Assembly: GCF_021611515.1 (NCBI RefSeq)
Contig: NZ_CP090960.1
Span: forward strand, 2,046,001-2,110,000
Reading direction: 5' to 3'
DNA from: Mariluticola halotolerans
Lineage (GTDB): Bacteria; Pseudomonadota; Alphaproteobacteria; Rhizobiales; Devosiaceae
DNA: 64,000 nucleotides
Shown here: positions 18,528 through 29,500 of the stretch, one piece after another
Layout of the letters: the number at the start of each line of letters is the position of its first letter
Position numbering within the stretch: position 1 is the first letter of the stretch
Made by a program: the position numbers and the translations under genes
Notes under the pieces: generated by a model
What the model was told of the DNA's origin: nothing
Database searches by the model: none
Seen by the model: the letters and a program-made list of their open reading frames with translations, nothing else

Positions 18528-19034
18528 TTGTCCGCCAATGCGACTGCCACTTGGCGCCCGATGCTCGCCGCCGATATGAGCGAGGTCATCGCCATCGCTG
18601 AAATCGTACATCCCGACTATCCGGAAGATGACGCTGTGCTGGCCGAACGCCTGATGCTTTATGCGCCGGGCTGCTTTGTTCTTTCGCAACGCGGCCAGAT
18701 TGCCGGATATCTCCTCAGCCATCCATGGATCTACGGTAACCTGCCAAAACTCAACACCCTGCTGCAGGCATTGCCGCAAGACGCCGACACATACTATCTG
18801 CACGATATTGCGCTATTGCCCGATGCACAGGGACAAGGCGCGGCAAGCGCCATCACCACACGATTGGCCATCCATGCCGGGGCTGCGGGCTTTGCCCATA
18901 TCAGCCTTTGCGCGGTCAATGGATCAGCACGGTTCTGGCAGGCCCAAGGCTTTGCGAGAGCAGAGGTGCCGGGCGTTGACGCCCATTTGGCAAGCTATGG
19001 GGCAGATGCGGTATTCATGGCGCGGGCGCTGTAG
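18528..19034 (+). CDS. GNAT family N-acetyltransferase
   Basis: A 168-residue GCN5-type acetyltransferase. The acetyl-CoA binding region is YYLHDIALLPDAQGQGAASAITTRL, where the usual (R/Q)xxGxG/A loop appears as QGQGAA. Later strands are AHISLCAVNGSARFWQAQGF. Substrate unknown. TTG at 18528 is chosen because GAGGGA lies seven bases before it; a TTG at 18513 would begin too close to the terminator. Single gene between the rpsA terminator and sppA. Confidence 0.8.
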   Translation: MSANATATWRPMLAADMSEVIAIAEIVHPDYPEDDAVLAERLMLYAPGCFVLSQRGQIAGYLLSHPWIYGNLPKLNTLLQALPQDADTYYLHDIALLPDAQGQGAASAITTRLAIHAGAAGFAHISLCAVNGSARFWQAQGFARAEVPGVDAHLASYGADAVFMARAL

Positions 19035-19090
19035 AGAAAAGGCTAACCTTGTTTTTGAGCCGGTTCCAGCTTAATCCCTAGGGCCACTTA

Positions 19091-20059
19091 ATGCATTTCG
19101 CGGATGTCAGCATGTCACTTTCCGAGGATCCCGTACACGTAATACCGGCGACGACCCAGTTGCGGCGGTCACGGTCGCGCTGGCGCATTATCGCCTTTGT
19201 GGCGCTGGCGATTGCCGTTTTGGCGCTGGTCGGCCGGTTTGCGCTCAGCGCTTATGACGGCGACACAGCACAGATTGCCCGGGTGCGGATCGAGGGCGCT
19301 ATTACGACCGATGCAGCGCGATTGCATGTGCTCAACAAGCTGGCTAAGAGCGAGAAGGTCAAAGCGGTTATTATCAGCATCAACAGCCCCGGCGGCACCA
19401 CAGCGGGCGGCGAAGAGCTTTATGAGGCGATCAGCAGGTTGCGTGAGGAAAAGCCGGTTGTGGCCGTCATTGAGGAGCTGGGGGCGTCTGCCGCCTATAT
19501 GACGGCGATCAGCACGGACCGGATTTTTGCGCGCCGCCTCTCCATTGTGGGATCAATCGGCGTTTTGATGCAGCACGTGAATGCGGGCAAATTGCTGGAT
19601 ACGATCGGCATTTCAATGGACAAGGTGCAAACCGGCCCTTTGAAAGCGGAGCCGGACATCAGCGATCCGCTGGTTGGGGAAGTGCGCGAAAGCCTGCAAG
19701 CCCTGGTGGATGACAGTTTTGAATGGTTTGTGGACATTGTTGCGGAACGACGCGACATGCCCCGCCCGGCCGCACTGGCGCTGGCTGACGGCCGTATCGT
19801 GACAGGACGAATGGGGCTTGAAAACGGCTTGATTGACGCGATTGGCGGCGAAGCGGAGGCCATTGCCTGGCTGGAAAGCGAAAAAGACATCGCCCCTGAT
19901 CTTGCCATTGTGACGCAATTTCCACCGGCGCTGACCGAATTTGAACGCATAACACACTATTTTGGCTCTCAAATTCGTGCGATGGTGGGTTTGGGGCCCG
20001 AGAACGGCATGACGCTTGACGGGCTGGTTTCGCTTTGGCAGGTTGCGCCATCCAAATGA
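19091..20059 (+). CDS. sppA: Signal peptide peptidase SppA (36K type)
   Basis: A 322-residue membrane-anchored serine protease of family S49. One transmembrane helix (about residues 33-55) anchors a periplasmic catalytic domain. The catalytic dyad is visible as nucleophile Ser133 in LGASAAYM and general base Lys185 in GPLKAEPD. It degrades cleaved signal peptides. ATG 19091 is used; an in-frame ATG at 19112 is an alternative. It immediately precedes ihfB, a pairing conserved across alpha- and gammaproteobacteria. Confidence 0.92.
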   Translation: MHFADVSMSLSEDPVHVIPATTQLRRSRSRWRIIAFVALAIAVLALVGRFALSAYDGDTAQIARVRIEGAITTDAARLHVLNKLAKSEKVKAVIISINSPGGTTAGGEELYEAISRLREEKPVVAVIEELGASAAYMTAISTDRIFARRLSIVGSIGVLMQHVNAGKLLDTIGISMDKVQTGPLKAEPDISDPLVGEVRESLQALVDDSFEWFVDIVAERRDMPRPAALALADGRIVTGRMGLENGLIDAIGGEAEAIAWLESEKDIAPDLAIVTQFPPALTEFERITHYFGSQIRAMVGLGPENGMTLDGLVSLWQVAPSK

Positions 20060-20105
20060 AAGCCTGTCGAAATTCAGATGCCAAGCAGAACGGTCGGGGG
20101 CAACG

Positions 20106-20384
20106 ATGATTAAGTCGGAATTGATCCAAAAACTCGCGGAAGAAAATCCGCATCTGTTTCAGCGTGACCTCGAGAATATCGTCAATGCCATCCTTGATGG
20201 GGTTGGGGATGCGATGGCGCGCGGCGACCGGGTGGAATTGCGCGGCTTTGGTGCTTTTTCGGTCAAGAACCGCCCGGCCCGTATCGGCCGCAACCCGCGC
20301 ACCGGCGAGCAGGTTAGCGTTGGTGAGAAATATGTACCGCAGTTCAAGGCGGGCAAGGAAATTCGCGAGCGACTGAACAAGTAG
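20106..20384 (+). CDS. ihfB: Integration host factor subunit beta
   Basis: A 92-residue DNA-bending protein. It starts [10 protein letters not shown], contains the HU/IHF signature around [21 protein letters not shown] (residues 47-67) with the intercalating Pro in NPRTG, and ends RERLNK. It pairs with IhfA to bend DNA sharply at specific sites, including sigma-54 promoters such as those served by RpoN. The ATG at 20106 is preferred over an upstream start that would run into sppA. Confidence 0.96.
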   Translation: MIKSELIQKLAEENPHLFQRDLENIVNAILDGVGDAMARGDRVELRGFGAFSVKNRPARIGRNPRTGEQVSVGEKYVPQFKAGKEIRERLNK

Positions 20385-20416
20385 CTCGCCATCCAGAACC
20401 CTGGGGCACCTGATAT

Positions 20417-20779
20417 ATGATCAAACGCATTGTGGGCTGGTTTGTTCTTGTGCCCTTGTGTGCGATTCTGATCGTTTTCGCACTGGCCAACCGTCATGCC
20501 GTGCCGGTGCGGTTTGACCCGGTTTCACCGGGCAGCCCGCTGATTGCGGATGTGAACACCCCTCTTTTCATTGTTATTTATGGCATGCTGATCCTTGGTG
20601 TGCTGCTGGGCGGGTTTGCCGCCTGGCTGGCGCAGGGGCGTGTGCGGCGCGAGCGCCGCCGCTTCAAGCGCGAGAATGACCGACTGACCCGCGAACTGGC
20701 CGAAGCCCGCCGGGCACCGCGACAGAATGCAACGGACCGGGCGCTGCTCGGCCCAGATGATTTACTGGAAGACGAATAG
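20417..20779 (+). CDS. LapA-domain (DUF1049) membrane protein
   Basis: A 120-residue inner-membrane protein with two predicted helices (about 6-26 and 49-71) and a basic, coiled C-terminal tail (RVRRERRRFKRENDRLTREL). The pattern FALANRHAVPVRFDP is typical of the LapA domain. In E. coli the relative LapA partners with LapB in controlling LPS synthesis; a similar envelope role is possible here but unproven. It follows ihfB by 32 bases and precedes trpF by 19, so it is probably in the same transcript. Confidence 0.8.
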   Translation: MIKRIVGWFVLVPLCAILIVFALANRHAVPVRFDPVSPGSPLIADVNTPLFIVIYGMLILGVLLGGFAAWLAQGRVRRERRRFKRENDRLTRELAEARRAPRQNATDRALLGPDDLLEDE

Positions 20780-20798
20780 GACCTACGGACCCAAGTCC

Positions 20799-21455
20799 AT
20801 GCCTTACAATCCCATCATTAAGATCTGTGGCATCAAGACCAGCGACATGTTGAATGTCGCCATTGATGCTGGTGCCGACATTGTCGGTTTTGTGCATTTT
20901 CCCAAAAGCCCGCGCCATATCTCAATAGACGAGATCGGTGTGCTGATATCGGAAGCCCGCGGCCGGGTAGAGACAGCGGTGTTGACGGTTAACCCGGACA
21001 ATTCGCTGATCGCGGAAATTGCCATGTTTGACCCGGAATGGCTGCAATTGCACGGTACGGAAAATGTCGGCCGGGTGGAATCCATCCGTGCCGAAGGCGG
21101 TGTGCCGGTGATCAAGGCGCTGCCGATTGGCGCGGCGGAAGATGTGGCGACCGTTGCGCAATATGAAAGTGTTGCCGACCGGATTCTGCTTGATGCCAAG
21201 CCGCCAATGAATGCCTCACGGCCAGGCGGGCTTGGGATTACATTTGACTGGGCGCTTTTAAACTCGCTTGACCCGTCATTGCCATTTATGCTTTCGGGAG
21301 GCCTGACGCCGGAAAATGTGGCGGATGCCGTGACCAAGGTGAAGCCCTTCGGGATTGACGTTTCGTCCGGTGTCGAGCACGCCAAGGGCGAAAAGGATGC
21401 GGGAAAGATCCAAAGCTTCATCGCCAACGTAAGAACGGCAGCAGCCAAAGTTTGA
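20799..21455 (+). CDS. trpF: Phosphoribosylanthranilate isomerase
   Basis: A 218-residue TIM-barrel enzyme that isomerises phosphoribosylanthranilate in tryptophan synthesis. The catalytic Cys10 lies in IIKICGIK and the catalytic Asp in LLDAKPP; the phosphate-binding loops read SGGLTPENV and GIDVSSGVE. ATG 20799 is used; a longer upstream form would overlap lapA. It begins the trpF-trpB-trpA run; trpC, trpD and trpE are elsewhere. Confidence 0.94.
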   Translation: MPYNPIIKICGIKTSDMLNVAIDAGADIVGFVHFPKSPRHISIDEIGVLISEARGRVETAVLTVNPDNSLIAEIAMFDPEWLQLHGTENVGRVESIRAEGGVPVIKALPIGAAEDVATVAQYESVADRILLDAKPPMNASRPGGLGITFDWALLNSLDPSLPFMLSGGLTPENVADAVTKVKPFGIDVSSGVEHAKGEKDAGKIQSFIANVRTAAAKV

Positions 21456-21474
21456 ACCAGAAGGATAAGCCGAC

Positions 21475-22695
21475 GTGACTATGACCGGAGCCAATTCATT
21501 GCGTAACGGACCGGACGAGCACGGCAAGTTCGGGATTTTCGGCGGACGTTTCGTCGCCGAAACGCTGATGCCGCTTATTCTGGATCTGGAAAAAGCCTAT
21601 CGCGACGCCAAGAACGACCCCGCTTATGCCGCCGAGATCGAGGATTTGCACACCCATTATGTGGGTCGGCCCTCGCCGCTTTATCATGCCGAGCAGATGA
21701 GCGCGGAACTGGGCGGCGCGCAGATTTATTTCAAACGCGAAGACCTCAACCATACCGGCAGCCACAAGATCAATAATTGCCTTGGGCAAATCCTTTTGGC
21801 TAAGCGCATGGGCAAGACACGGATTATTGCAGAGACGGGTGCGGGCCAGCATGGCGTCGCCGCTGCAACGGTTTGCGCGCGCTTTGGCTTGCCCTGTACT
21901 GTCTTTATGGGCGCGACCGATGTGGAACGGCAGATGCCGAATGTGCTGCGCATGAAAATGCTCGGCGCTGAAGTACGCGCGGTGACAGCGGGCGCGGGCA
22001 CGCTGAAAGACGCAATGAACGAGGCCCTGCGTGACTGGGTTACCAATGTCGACAATACCTATTATCTGATCGGCACCGCTGCCGGGCCCCACCCCTATCC
22101 GGAAATGGTGCGGGATTTCCAGGCGGTGATCGGCACGGAATTGCGTGAGCAGATCGTCAAACAGACAGGCCGCCTGCCGGATGCGCTGGTGGCTTGCATC
22201 GGCGGTGGCTCCAATGCAATCGGCACATTCCACCCCTTCCTTGATGACCCGGATGTCAAAATCTATGGCGCGGAAGCGGGCGGGCACGGGATTGACACCG
22301 AGAATGGACACGCCGCCTCGATGACCGGCGGACGCCCCGGCGTTTTGCATGGCAACCGTACCTATCTGCTGCAGGACAATGACGGGCAGATTCTGGAAGG
22401 CCATTCGATTTCGGCCGGCCTTGATTATCCCGGCGTCGGACCTGAACATTCGTTTCTGCGCGATAGCGGGCGGGTGAACTATGTGCCCATTACCGACAAT
22501 GAAGCTTTGGAAGCGTTTCAGGCCTGCACAAGGCTTGAGGGGATTATTCCGGCGCTGGAGAGCGCCCACGGGCTGGCACAGGTGATGAAGCTGGCACCGA
22601 AAATGGGCAAGGACGAAACCATCGTGCTGTGTCTTTCGGGGCGCGGCGACAAGGATGTGGAATCGGTAGGGCGGCATCTGGGTCTGGATCTCTAG
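21475..22695 (+). CDS. trpB: Tryptophan synthase beta chain
   Basis: A 406-residue PLP enzyme that condenses indole with serine. The PLP-binding Lys98 is in HTGSHKINN, with the phosphate-binding GGGSNAIG and the substrate loop ETGAGQHG. The start is GTG at 21475 with AAGGA nine bases before; an ATG two codons later is also possible. It forms the alpha2-beta2 complex with TrpA encoded 84 bases downstream. Confidence 0.97.
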   Translation: MTMTGANSLRNGPDEHGKFGIFGGRFVAETLMPLILDLEKAYRDAKNDPAYAAEIEDLHTHYVGRPSPLYHAEQMSAELGGAQIYFKREDLNHTGSHKINNCLGQILLAKRMGKTRIIAETGAGQHGVAAATVCARFGLPCTVFMGATDVERQMPNVLRMKMLGAEVRAVTAGAGTLKDAMNEALRDWVTNVDNTYYLIGTAAGPHPYPEMVRDFQAVIGTELREQIVKQTGRLPDALVACIGGGSNAIGTFHPFLDDPDVKIYGAEAGGHGIDTENGHAASMTGGRPGVLHGNRTYLLQDNDGQILEGHSISAGLDYPGVGPEHSFLRDSGRVNYVPITDNEALEAFQACTRLEGIIPALESAHGLAQVMKLAPKMGKDETIVLCLSGRGDKDVESVGRHLGLDL

Positions 22696-22779
22696 CCGCC
22701 TGATGTTGACAGCGGCGCTCCCCTCCCCCTACATCCTCGCCGAAGATAACCGGCCTGCTCTCAAAGGATTTTTGCCGAC

Positions 22780-23607
22780 ATGAGTACAACCCGTATCGAT
22801 GCGCGCTTTGCTGAATGCGCCGCTTTGGGCCGGCCGGCACTGGTGACCTTTGTCACGGCCGGAGACCCGGACCTAGCGACCGGCCAGGCCATTCTGGACG
22901 GGCTGCCGGCAGCAGGTGCCGACCTGATCGAACTGGGCATGCCGTTCTCCGACCCGATGGCCGATGGCCCGGCGATCCAGATGGCAGGCCATCGCGCCCT
23001 CGCTGCCGGCCAGACGCTGAATAACACCCTTGAAATGGTCAAAGCCTTCCGGGCCAAGGACGACAAAACCCCGATCATTTTGATGGGCTATTACAATCCC
23101 ATCTATATCTTTGGCCCCGAGGCCTTTGTGAGCGCAGCCAAGAGCGCCGGCGTTGACGGGTTGATCATTGTCGACCTGCCCGCCGAAGAAGATGATGAAC
23201 TCTGCCTGCCCGCCTTGGCCGCCGGGTTGAACTTCATTCGCCTGACGACACCAACCACCGATGACAAACGTTTGCCGACCGTTTTGAAGAACAGTTCCGG
23301 CTTTGTCTATTATGTGTCGATGAACGGCATTACGGGCGGTGCGATCAAAAGCCGCGCCGCGGTAGGCGATGCCGTCAAGCGGATCAAATCGCATACCGAC
23401 CTGCCGGTAGCCGTGGGTTTTGGTATCAAGACCGCTGAAGATGCTGCCGAAATTGGCCGGGATGCGGATGGCGTTGTGGTGGGCACCGCATTGATCAATG
23501 CGATCGCGGAAACGCTTGAGAATGACAAGGCCACCGCTGGAACCGTGGAAGCGGTGCATGCGCTGGTCAGATCGCTCGCAGATGGTGTCAAACGCGCCAG
23601 AAGCTGA
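22780..23607 (+). CDS. trpA: Tryptophan synthase alpha chain
   Basis: A 275-residue TIM-barrel lyase releasing indole from indole-3-glycerol phosphate. The catalytic pair Glu51 and Asp62 is intact in [14 protein letters not shown]. The phosphate-binding [10 protein letters not shown] is present. The 84-base spacer after trpB is longer than in tightly coupled operons and holds AAAGGA before the ATG. Confidence 0.96.
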   Translation: MSTTRIDARFAECAALGRPALVTFVTAGDPDLATGQAILDGLPAAGADLIELGMPFSDPMADGPAIQMAGHRALAAGQTLNNTLEMVKAFRAKDDKTPIILMGYYNPIYIFGPEAFVSAAKSAGVDGLIIVDLPAEEDDELCLPALAAGLNFIRLTTPTTDDKRLPTVLKNSSGFVYYVSMNGITGGAIKSRAAVGDAVKRIKSHTDLPVAVGFGIKTAEDAAEIGRDADGVVVGTALINAIAETLENDKATAGTVEAVHALVRSLADGVKRARS

Positions 23608-23697
23608 TATAATTCACTTTAATGACTATATAGAACCCAGCATACCGTGCCCCCGGGCGCGGGTAACACAGGTTCAACAGGTAGGCTTTAGCGGCTC

Positions 23698-24666
23698 ATG
23701 AACTGGATCAACAACGTCGTCCGTCCGAAAATCCGTTCTTTCCTTAACAAAAGGGAAGTGCAGGAGAATATGTGGGTGAAATGCCCGGAATCCGGCGAGA
23801 TGGTATTTTACCGCGATCTCGAGGCCAATCAGTGGGTCGTGCCCAATTCCGGCTATCACATGAAGATCAAGGCGCGGGACCGGCTGGCGAATTTCTTCGA
23901 CGAAGGTGCCTATAGCGAACTTGAACTGCCGCATGTTGCGCAGGATCCGCTCAAGTTCCGCGATACCAAGCGTTATACCGACCGGCTCAAGGAATACCGG
24001 ACGCGTACCGGCAATGAGGATTCGGTTATTGCAGCGAGCGGCACCCTGCTTGGCAACAAGGTTACGGTTGCGGTGCAGGATTTTGATTTCATGGGCGGAT
24101 CGCTCGGCATGGCTGCCGGTTCGGCCATTGTGGCCGGGCTTGAAGCGGCTGTGCGCGACAAGACACCCTTCGTGATGTTTGCCGCCTCTGGTGGCGCACG
24201 GATGCAGGAAGGCATTCTCTCCCTGATGCAGTTGCCACGCACAACGATTGGCGTGCAGCGCCTGCGTGAGGCGGGCCTGCCCTATATCGTTGTTTTGACC
24301 AATCCCACGACCGGGGGCGTCACCGCCTCCTATGCGATGCTGGGTGATGTGCATATTGCCGAGCCGGGCGCGCAGATCGGCTTTGCCGGGGCACGCGTGA
24401 TCGAGCAGACCATTCGCGAAAAACTGCCCAAGGGCTTCCAGCGTTCCGAATATCTTTTGGAGCATGGCATGGTGGATATGGTTGTGCACCGGCATAACCT
24501 GCGGCCGACCATCGGCTCGCTGATTGGCATGTTCATGAAGGCACCCGCACCTGCCGGCACCGATATCGTGGTGGCCAACAATAATGTGTCCTTACGCGAT
24601 GTGGTTGTTGCGGCGGAAGGTGATGATGATCTGGTCACCGCGCCAGAGGCCGCGCACGCCGAGTAA
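23698..24666 (+). CDS. accD: Acetyl-CoA carboxylase carboxyltransferase subunit beta
   Basis: A 322-residue subunit that with AccA transfers carboxyl from biotin to acetyl-CoA, the first step of fatty acid synthesis. The crotonase-like core is intact ([36 protein letters not shown]). The N-terminal zinc ribbon is degenerate: of the four cysteines only Cys29 remains; positions 32, 48 and 51 are Ser, Val and Ser. This loss is familiar from rhizobial AccD proteins, so it is lineage-typical, not damage. The trpA-accD-folC order is conserved. Confidence 0.95.
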   Translation: MNWINNVVRPKIRSFLNKREVQENMWVKCPESGEMVFYRDLEANQWVVPNSGYHMKIKARDRLANFFDEGAYSELELPHVAQDPLKFRDTKRYTDRLKEYRTRTGNEDSVIAASGTLLGNKVTVAVQDFDFMGGSLGMAAGSAIVAGLEAAVRDKTPFVMFAASGGARMQEGILSLMQLPRTTIGVQRLREAGLPYIVVLTNPTTGGVTASYAMLGDVHIAEPGAQIGFAGARVIEQTIREKLPKGFQRSEYLLEHGMVDMVVHRHNLRPTIGSLIGMFMKAPAPAGTDIVVANNNVSLRDVVVAAEGDDDLVTAPEAAHAE

Positions 24667-24684
24667 AAGCAGGACGCAAGCGAA

Positions 24685-25983
24685 TTGAGCCGCACCGACG
24701 CAATCCTGCAGCGGCTCTTGTCGCTGCACCCGAACAAGCTGATCGATCTAAGCCTTGTGCGCATAAAGCGCCTCTTGGCCGATCTGGGGCATCCCGAACA
24801 AAAGCTGCCACCGGTAATCCATGTGGCCGGCACCAATGGCAAGGGCTCGACCATTGCTTATATGCGCGCCTTTCTGGAGGCGGCGGGCCAGCGGGTACAT
24901 GTTTATAACTCACCCCATCTGGTGCATTTCCGTGAACGGATAAGGCTTGCGGGAACGCTGGTCAGCAACAAGCAGCTCAATGCGGCGCTGGAGCATTGTG
25001 AGCGGGTCAATGCGGGCAAGCCCATCACCTATTTTGAAATAACGACCGCTGCGGCCATCTATCTCTATGCACAAGTGCCTGCCGATTACCTGCTGCTGGA
25101 AGTGGGATTGGGCGGGCGGTTTGACGCGACCAATGTCATTGATCATCCGCTCGGCACGGTGATCACCCCGGTCTCAATTGATCACGTGGAATTTCTCGGC
25201 GACAGCCTTGCGGGCATTGCGCGTGAGAAGGCCGGTATTCTCAAGCGTGGGGCATCGGCGGTTGTTGCCCGACAAGCCGAAGAAGGCCGCGCCGCTATTG
25301 ACGAAGAGGCGCAAAAGCTGGGCGTAACGCCCTATCATGCAGGTCAGGATTTTGACGGTTACCAGCAGAACGGGCGGCTGGTCTACCACGACGAGGATGG
25401 GTTGCTCGACCTGCCAAAGCCGAAGCTTTTAGGGCCATTCCAGTTTGACAATGCGGCGCTGGCCATTGCCGCTATGCGGCATTTCAAGCTGCCGGTCACG
25501 CCCGCGCAGATTGCCGAGGGGCTGGGCGCGGTTTATTGGCCCGCACGCATGATGCCGCTGAAAGCCGGCGCCTTGCGGGACTTATTGCCCGAAGGCCATG
25601 AACTCTGGCTTGATGGCGGACACAATGCCGCCGGGGGCGGGGTGGTGGCGGAAGCCATGCGGCAGATGCAGCGCCAAAGCGCCAAGCCGCTGGTGCTGAT
25701 CATGGGTACATTTGCCAACAAGGACGCCAAGGGTTTTCTCAGCCATTTCGGCGACATGCCGCACAGCGTGTTGACGGTGCGTATTCCGGGTGAACGCGCC
25801 TCCTGGACCGCGCGGCAACTGGCTGACCTTGCCAAAGCGCAAGGGCTTGATGCGCGCCCTATGCGCTCGGTCAAAAGCGCTTTGGCGGAAGCTGCGAAAA
25901 TTGCGGATGCGCGCGTGGTGATTTGCGGTGGGCTTTATCTGGCCGGGCATGTGCTGGCGCAGAACAAGACACCTGTGCATTAG
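24685..25983 (+). CDS. folC: Bifunctional folylpolyglutamate/dihydrofolate synthase
   Basis: A 432-residue Mur-ligase-fold ATPase that adds glutamate to dihydropteroate and folates. The P-loop is GTNGKGST, followed by SPHLVHFRERI and the conserved ITPVSIDHVEFLG. DGGHNAAG marks the C-terminal domain. Start is TTG at 24685, 18 bases after accD. Confidence 0.93.
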   Translation: MSRTDAILQRLLSLHPNKLIDLSLVRIKRLLADLGHPEQKLPPVIHVAGTNGKGSTIAYMRAFLEAAGQRVHVYNSPHLVHFRERIRLAGTLVSNKQLNAALEHCERVNAGKPITYFEITTAAAIYLYAQVPADYLLLEVGLGGRFDATNVIDHPLGTVITPVSIDHVEFLGDSLAGIAREKAGILKRGASAVVARQAEEGRAAIDEEAQKLGVTPYHAGQDFDGYQQNGRLVYHDEDGLLDLPKPKLLGPFQFDNAALAIAAMRHFKLPVTPAQIAEGLGAVYWPARMMPLKAGALRDLLPEGHELWLDGGHNAAGGGVVAEAMRQMQRQSAKPLVLIMGTFANKDAKGFLSHFGDMPHSVLTVRIPGERASWTARQLADLAKAQGLDARPMRSVKSALAEAAKIADARVVICGGLYLAGHVLAQNKTPVH

Positions 25984-26011
25984 AGCCGTTCAGATTTTGA
26001 TGGAAGCCCTT

Positions 26012-26109
26012 CGTCGTCGCCAGGGGCACAGCGCCGTGGCGATCCAGAGCCACAAGTTCCGGTGTTCGTCGCTCTGGATTGCCGCGCGCCTTTGGCGCTC
26101 GCAATGACG
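26012..26109. repeat. REPIN-like double hairpin, class D, isolated copy
   Basis: About 98 bp between folC and trxA. The left arm (CGTCGTCGCCAG...GATCCAGAG, 26012-26049) and right arm (CTCTGGATTGCC...CGCAATGACG, 26072-26109) are inverted copies, each itself a hairpin. The right arm matches the half-elements at 46015-46053 and 46400-46438, linking this locus to the array 20 kb away. Confidence 0.7.
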
Positions 26110-26145
26110 GGTCGGTATTTCAAGGCCTTAATGTTGCAGATGCAT

Positions 26146-26177
26146 AAAGGCCCCAAAGCTTGTGCGTTGGGGCCTTT
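26146..26177. terminator. Terminator between convergent folC and trxA
   Basis: AAAGGCCCCAA (26146-26156) and TTGGGGCCTTT (26167-26177) form a perfect 11-bp stem with a 10-base loop. A/T residues flank both sides, so it can serve both genes. Confidence 0.8.
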
Positions 26178-26203
26178 AAAATTTCAATTGCCGCTCTGAG
26201 CTA

Positions 26204-26527
26204 TCAGGCCGCGTGACCTTCCAGCCATTTGCTGAGGCCTGCCTTGGGGGTACCGGCACCAACCTTCATGTCCGCAGCTTCACCATCCTTGAACAGGATC
26301 ATGGTCGGGATGGAGCGCACACCATATTGGGCGGTGATATTGGGGTTCTCATCAACGTTGAGTTTGACGATCTTGACCTTGCCAGCCAATTCGCCCGACA
26401 ATTCCTCCAGTACCGGCGCGATAGCCTTACATGGCCCGCACCATTCGGCCCAAAAGTCGACCAGAACCGGCTCGCTGGAATTGAGCACTTCTTGCTGAAA
26501 ATCTGCGTCTGTGACCTGTGTGGTCAT
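26204..26527 (-). CDS. trxA: Thioredoxin
   Basis: A 107-residue thioredoxin with active site WCGPC (Cys30, Cys33) and the cis-Pro loop SIPTM. It reduces protein disulfides in the cytoplasm using thioredoxin reductase. ATG 26527 is chosen over a start 36 bases upstream because the family begins here. It lies downstream of addA in the same direction, an arrangement conserved in rhizobia, with a 72-base gap that may hold its own promoter. Confidence 0.95.
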   Translation of the reverse strand: MTTQVTDADFQQEVLNSSEPVLVDFWAEWCGPCKAIAPVLEELSGELAGKVKIVKLNVDENPNITAQYGVRSIPTMILFKDGEAADMKVGAGTPKAGLSKWLEGHAA

Positions 26528-26599
26528 GGCGTTTCTGCCTTTCGATGAAATAATCTGTTGCACTCAAGCTAGGTAGAGTCGGGCCTTAGTTCAAGTCTG

Positions 26600-29500
26600 T
26601 CACACAAGGGTGAAGCTTGCGGTTGCGTCTTCGAGCAGATTGGCGGGTATTGGCATCAGGGTTTCCGTTGCCGTCCAGAAAATAGCTGCATCGATTCTAC
26701 GCGGCGCGAAAAGTTTTTTCCCAACCAGCGTATAGAGCCCCAATTGGGTGATGTAGCCGGGGGCAATGTCTTCAGGTCGCTCAGCCGGGACCGCATCCGA
26801 CTTGAAGTCAACTGCAAGAACATGGGTATCGGTGACTACGAGACGATCAATGCGCCCGGCAATGCGTTTGGGTGCCCCCGCTTTTTCGGCCGCTGCCAAA
26901 AACGGCACTTCGGCACGGCTTTGCGGGCCGAATAGTTGCGTATTTTGCGGATTGTCGAGAATCGACAGGGCCTTTTGCGTCAGGGCGATGTGATGTTGCG
27001 GATATTCGGGCAGAAGCACGTCGAGCGCGCGCGCAGCGACCTGTTCGCGCATGGCCGGATCCAGCCTACTGAGGTGCTGCAACAGGGCGTGAAGCGCAAT
27101 GCCCTGTTTGCGGGCCCGTTCTGCGTCGACAACCGCCTCGGCAGCCGTCCCGAAAATCGCCTCATCGCTATCGTCGGCGGTGGAGGGGTGGATGATTTCG
27201 GGCACAACTGGCAGCGGCAATAGCGGAACCTGATAGGCCGTGCGGGCACTGACGGCCGGGGTCGCCTTCTCGACAACGGGCGCGGGTGCGGGGCAATTTG
27301 CCGGGAAGATCAGGCCGGGTTCGTCGCTTAATGGGGTCGGACAGGGCGCGCTTTCGGGCGCCAGGGCTGCCGCCATGGCATCATACCATGTGCCCTCAAG
27401 CTTGCCCTCTTTGGTCAACATGCCGGTGACATAGAGTTCATCTTCCGCACGGGTCATGCCAACATAGAGTTTGCGCCAGTATTCGGCGCGCTGATTGGCT
27501 TCATCGGCATCCCTGAAGGTCAGGGTTTCGGCGACATGGTCTTTCTTCGACGACGCATGGATCAAGAGCGGGCCGGGGGCGTCGGGGACAAGATAGACCG
27601 GCTTGCCGAGCTTTTGCACATTGGGGCCGGTGGCCGCATCGGCGAGAATGACAATCGGCGCTTCAAGCCCCTTGGCGCCATGGACGGTCATCACCCGGAC
27701 GCCACTGCCTTTTTCAGCCAGTTCACGCTTGATGGAGATATCGCTTTTGCGCATGGCCGCGAGAAAGCCCTGCAGGGAGGGCTGCGGCGCCCGCTCATGA
27801 GCCAAAGCCAGATCGAGAAACTCGGCCAGCACATCGTCCACTTCCTCGCCCAGTCGGGCGTGGAAGCGCTTGAGGCCCTGATCGGCGTAGAGCACTTCGG
27901 CAAAAAACTCGAAAGGCCGTTCGAAATCGAGCCGTCCGCGCCAGCGCTGCAACCGTTCGGCGGCATCCCGCGCTTCAGGGAAGTCAGCATTGAGCAAGGC
28001 GCGCCAAAGGCTGATTTTTTTCGGACGCCCCGCAGCAAGGACATAAAGGTCATCCTCCGAAATATTGAACAGGGGGGACCGCAGCACCGCGGCAAGGTTG
28101 AGATCGTCGGCCGGGTTCAACAGGATATCGGCCAGTGCCAGAAGGTCGAGCACGGCGATATGGTTTGAAACCGGGAGCCGGTCGGATCCCGGACTGGGGA
28201 TTTGTGCGCGTTTAAGAGCGCGGATGATTTCCTGAAACAATGCGCCGCGCGACTGCACCAGAATGAGGACATCATCGGGGCTGACGGCGCGCTTACGCTG
28301 GGCGAGCGGGCGGGCGGTGCTGGTCCATTCGGTGATTGCCGAGGCAATGCGCTCGGCAACGATGCGGGCGGCATTGCGCAGCTCGAGAAAATCCTTGTCG
28401 ACCGGCCAGCGGTCAGTTGGCAAATCGATATTTTCCTGCCGTACCGGCGGCCAGAGGGTCACCGTGCCGCCCTTGTCGGTGCGGGCGCTCTCATGACCAT
28501 CGAGCGGGCCCTCAGCCAAGAGGGCGGCGGCTATTTCGGGTGTCGCACAGACCTTGTCGACGGCATCGAGCACACCGGGCAAGGTACGGAAGCTGGCCTT
28601 GAGACGGACGTCATTCCAGACCAGATCGACGCCACGGGCGCGCGCGCCCAGCTCCCGGCCGGTCTCACTGAACAATCTGGGATCTGCGCCCTGAAAGGAG
28701 TAGATCGACTGTTTCTTGTCGCCCACGGCGAACAGGGTGCGCGGATATTGCACGGCTCCGGCACCATGAAAAAATTCGTCGGAGAGAGCACGGACCACGG
28801 CCCATTGCTCGGGATTGGTATCCTGGCTTTCATCGACCAGAATATGGGTGATATTGGCGTCGAGCTTGTAGCGTACCCAGTCGCGGGCGCCGCTGTCATT
28901 GAGCAGCGTGCCCATGCGCTCGATCAGGTCATTAAAATCGAGCAGGGCACGGGCGCGTTTTTGCGCCTTGTAGCGATCGAAAATACTGCCGAGCACATCA
29001 ATCAGCGCTTCCGAACGCGCAACCAGGCGCGCGGCTCTCATCCGGTCGACCAGCCCGGCCAGCCGCTCTGCTTCGGCGCGAATGCGCTCGCCAATGCCGC
29101 CTGCGGCCTGCATGAAATCCTTTTTCGGGAAACTGCCCTTCGGCACCAGCCCATCGGCGGTGAGAAAGGCTTTAAGGATCAGGTCCGGATCGGGATTGCG
29201 GCTATCGATACGGGCCAGCTTGTCTTCGAAACGGGATTTCGCCGGGTCCGGCTGACAGACGGCAAATACGTCCGGGTAATGGGCAGGCGGCAGAATGGCC
29301 CCGCTGACGATCTCGGCGCGGATGGTCTCCATGGTTTCGCCCTGCCGGTGCCCGACAAGATGGCGCAAATGCTGCTTGGCCGCTGCCCGGTCAGCAAGGA
29401 TCGGGGTCAGGTCACTACCGGCACCAATGGCATTGGCCACGGCACTTTCGATCTGGCTGTCACTCATCAGGTTGAAAAGGGTGGCAACGGCCGGGGCTGC

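Noticed and set aside
16736-18595. A 619-codon open frame antisense to rpsA
   Set aside because: It is a mirror of the strong codon bias of rpsA. It crosses the rpsA terminator, has no ribosome binding site and resembles no protein family, while rpsA on the other strand is certain.
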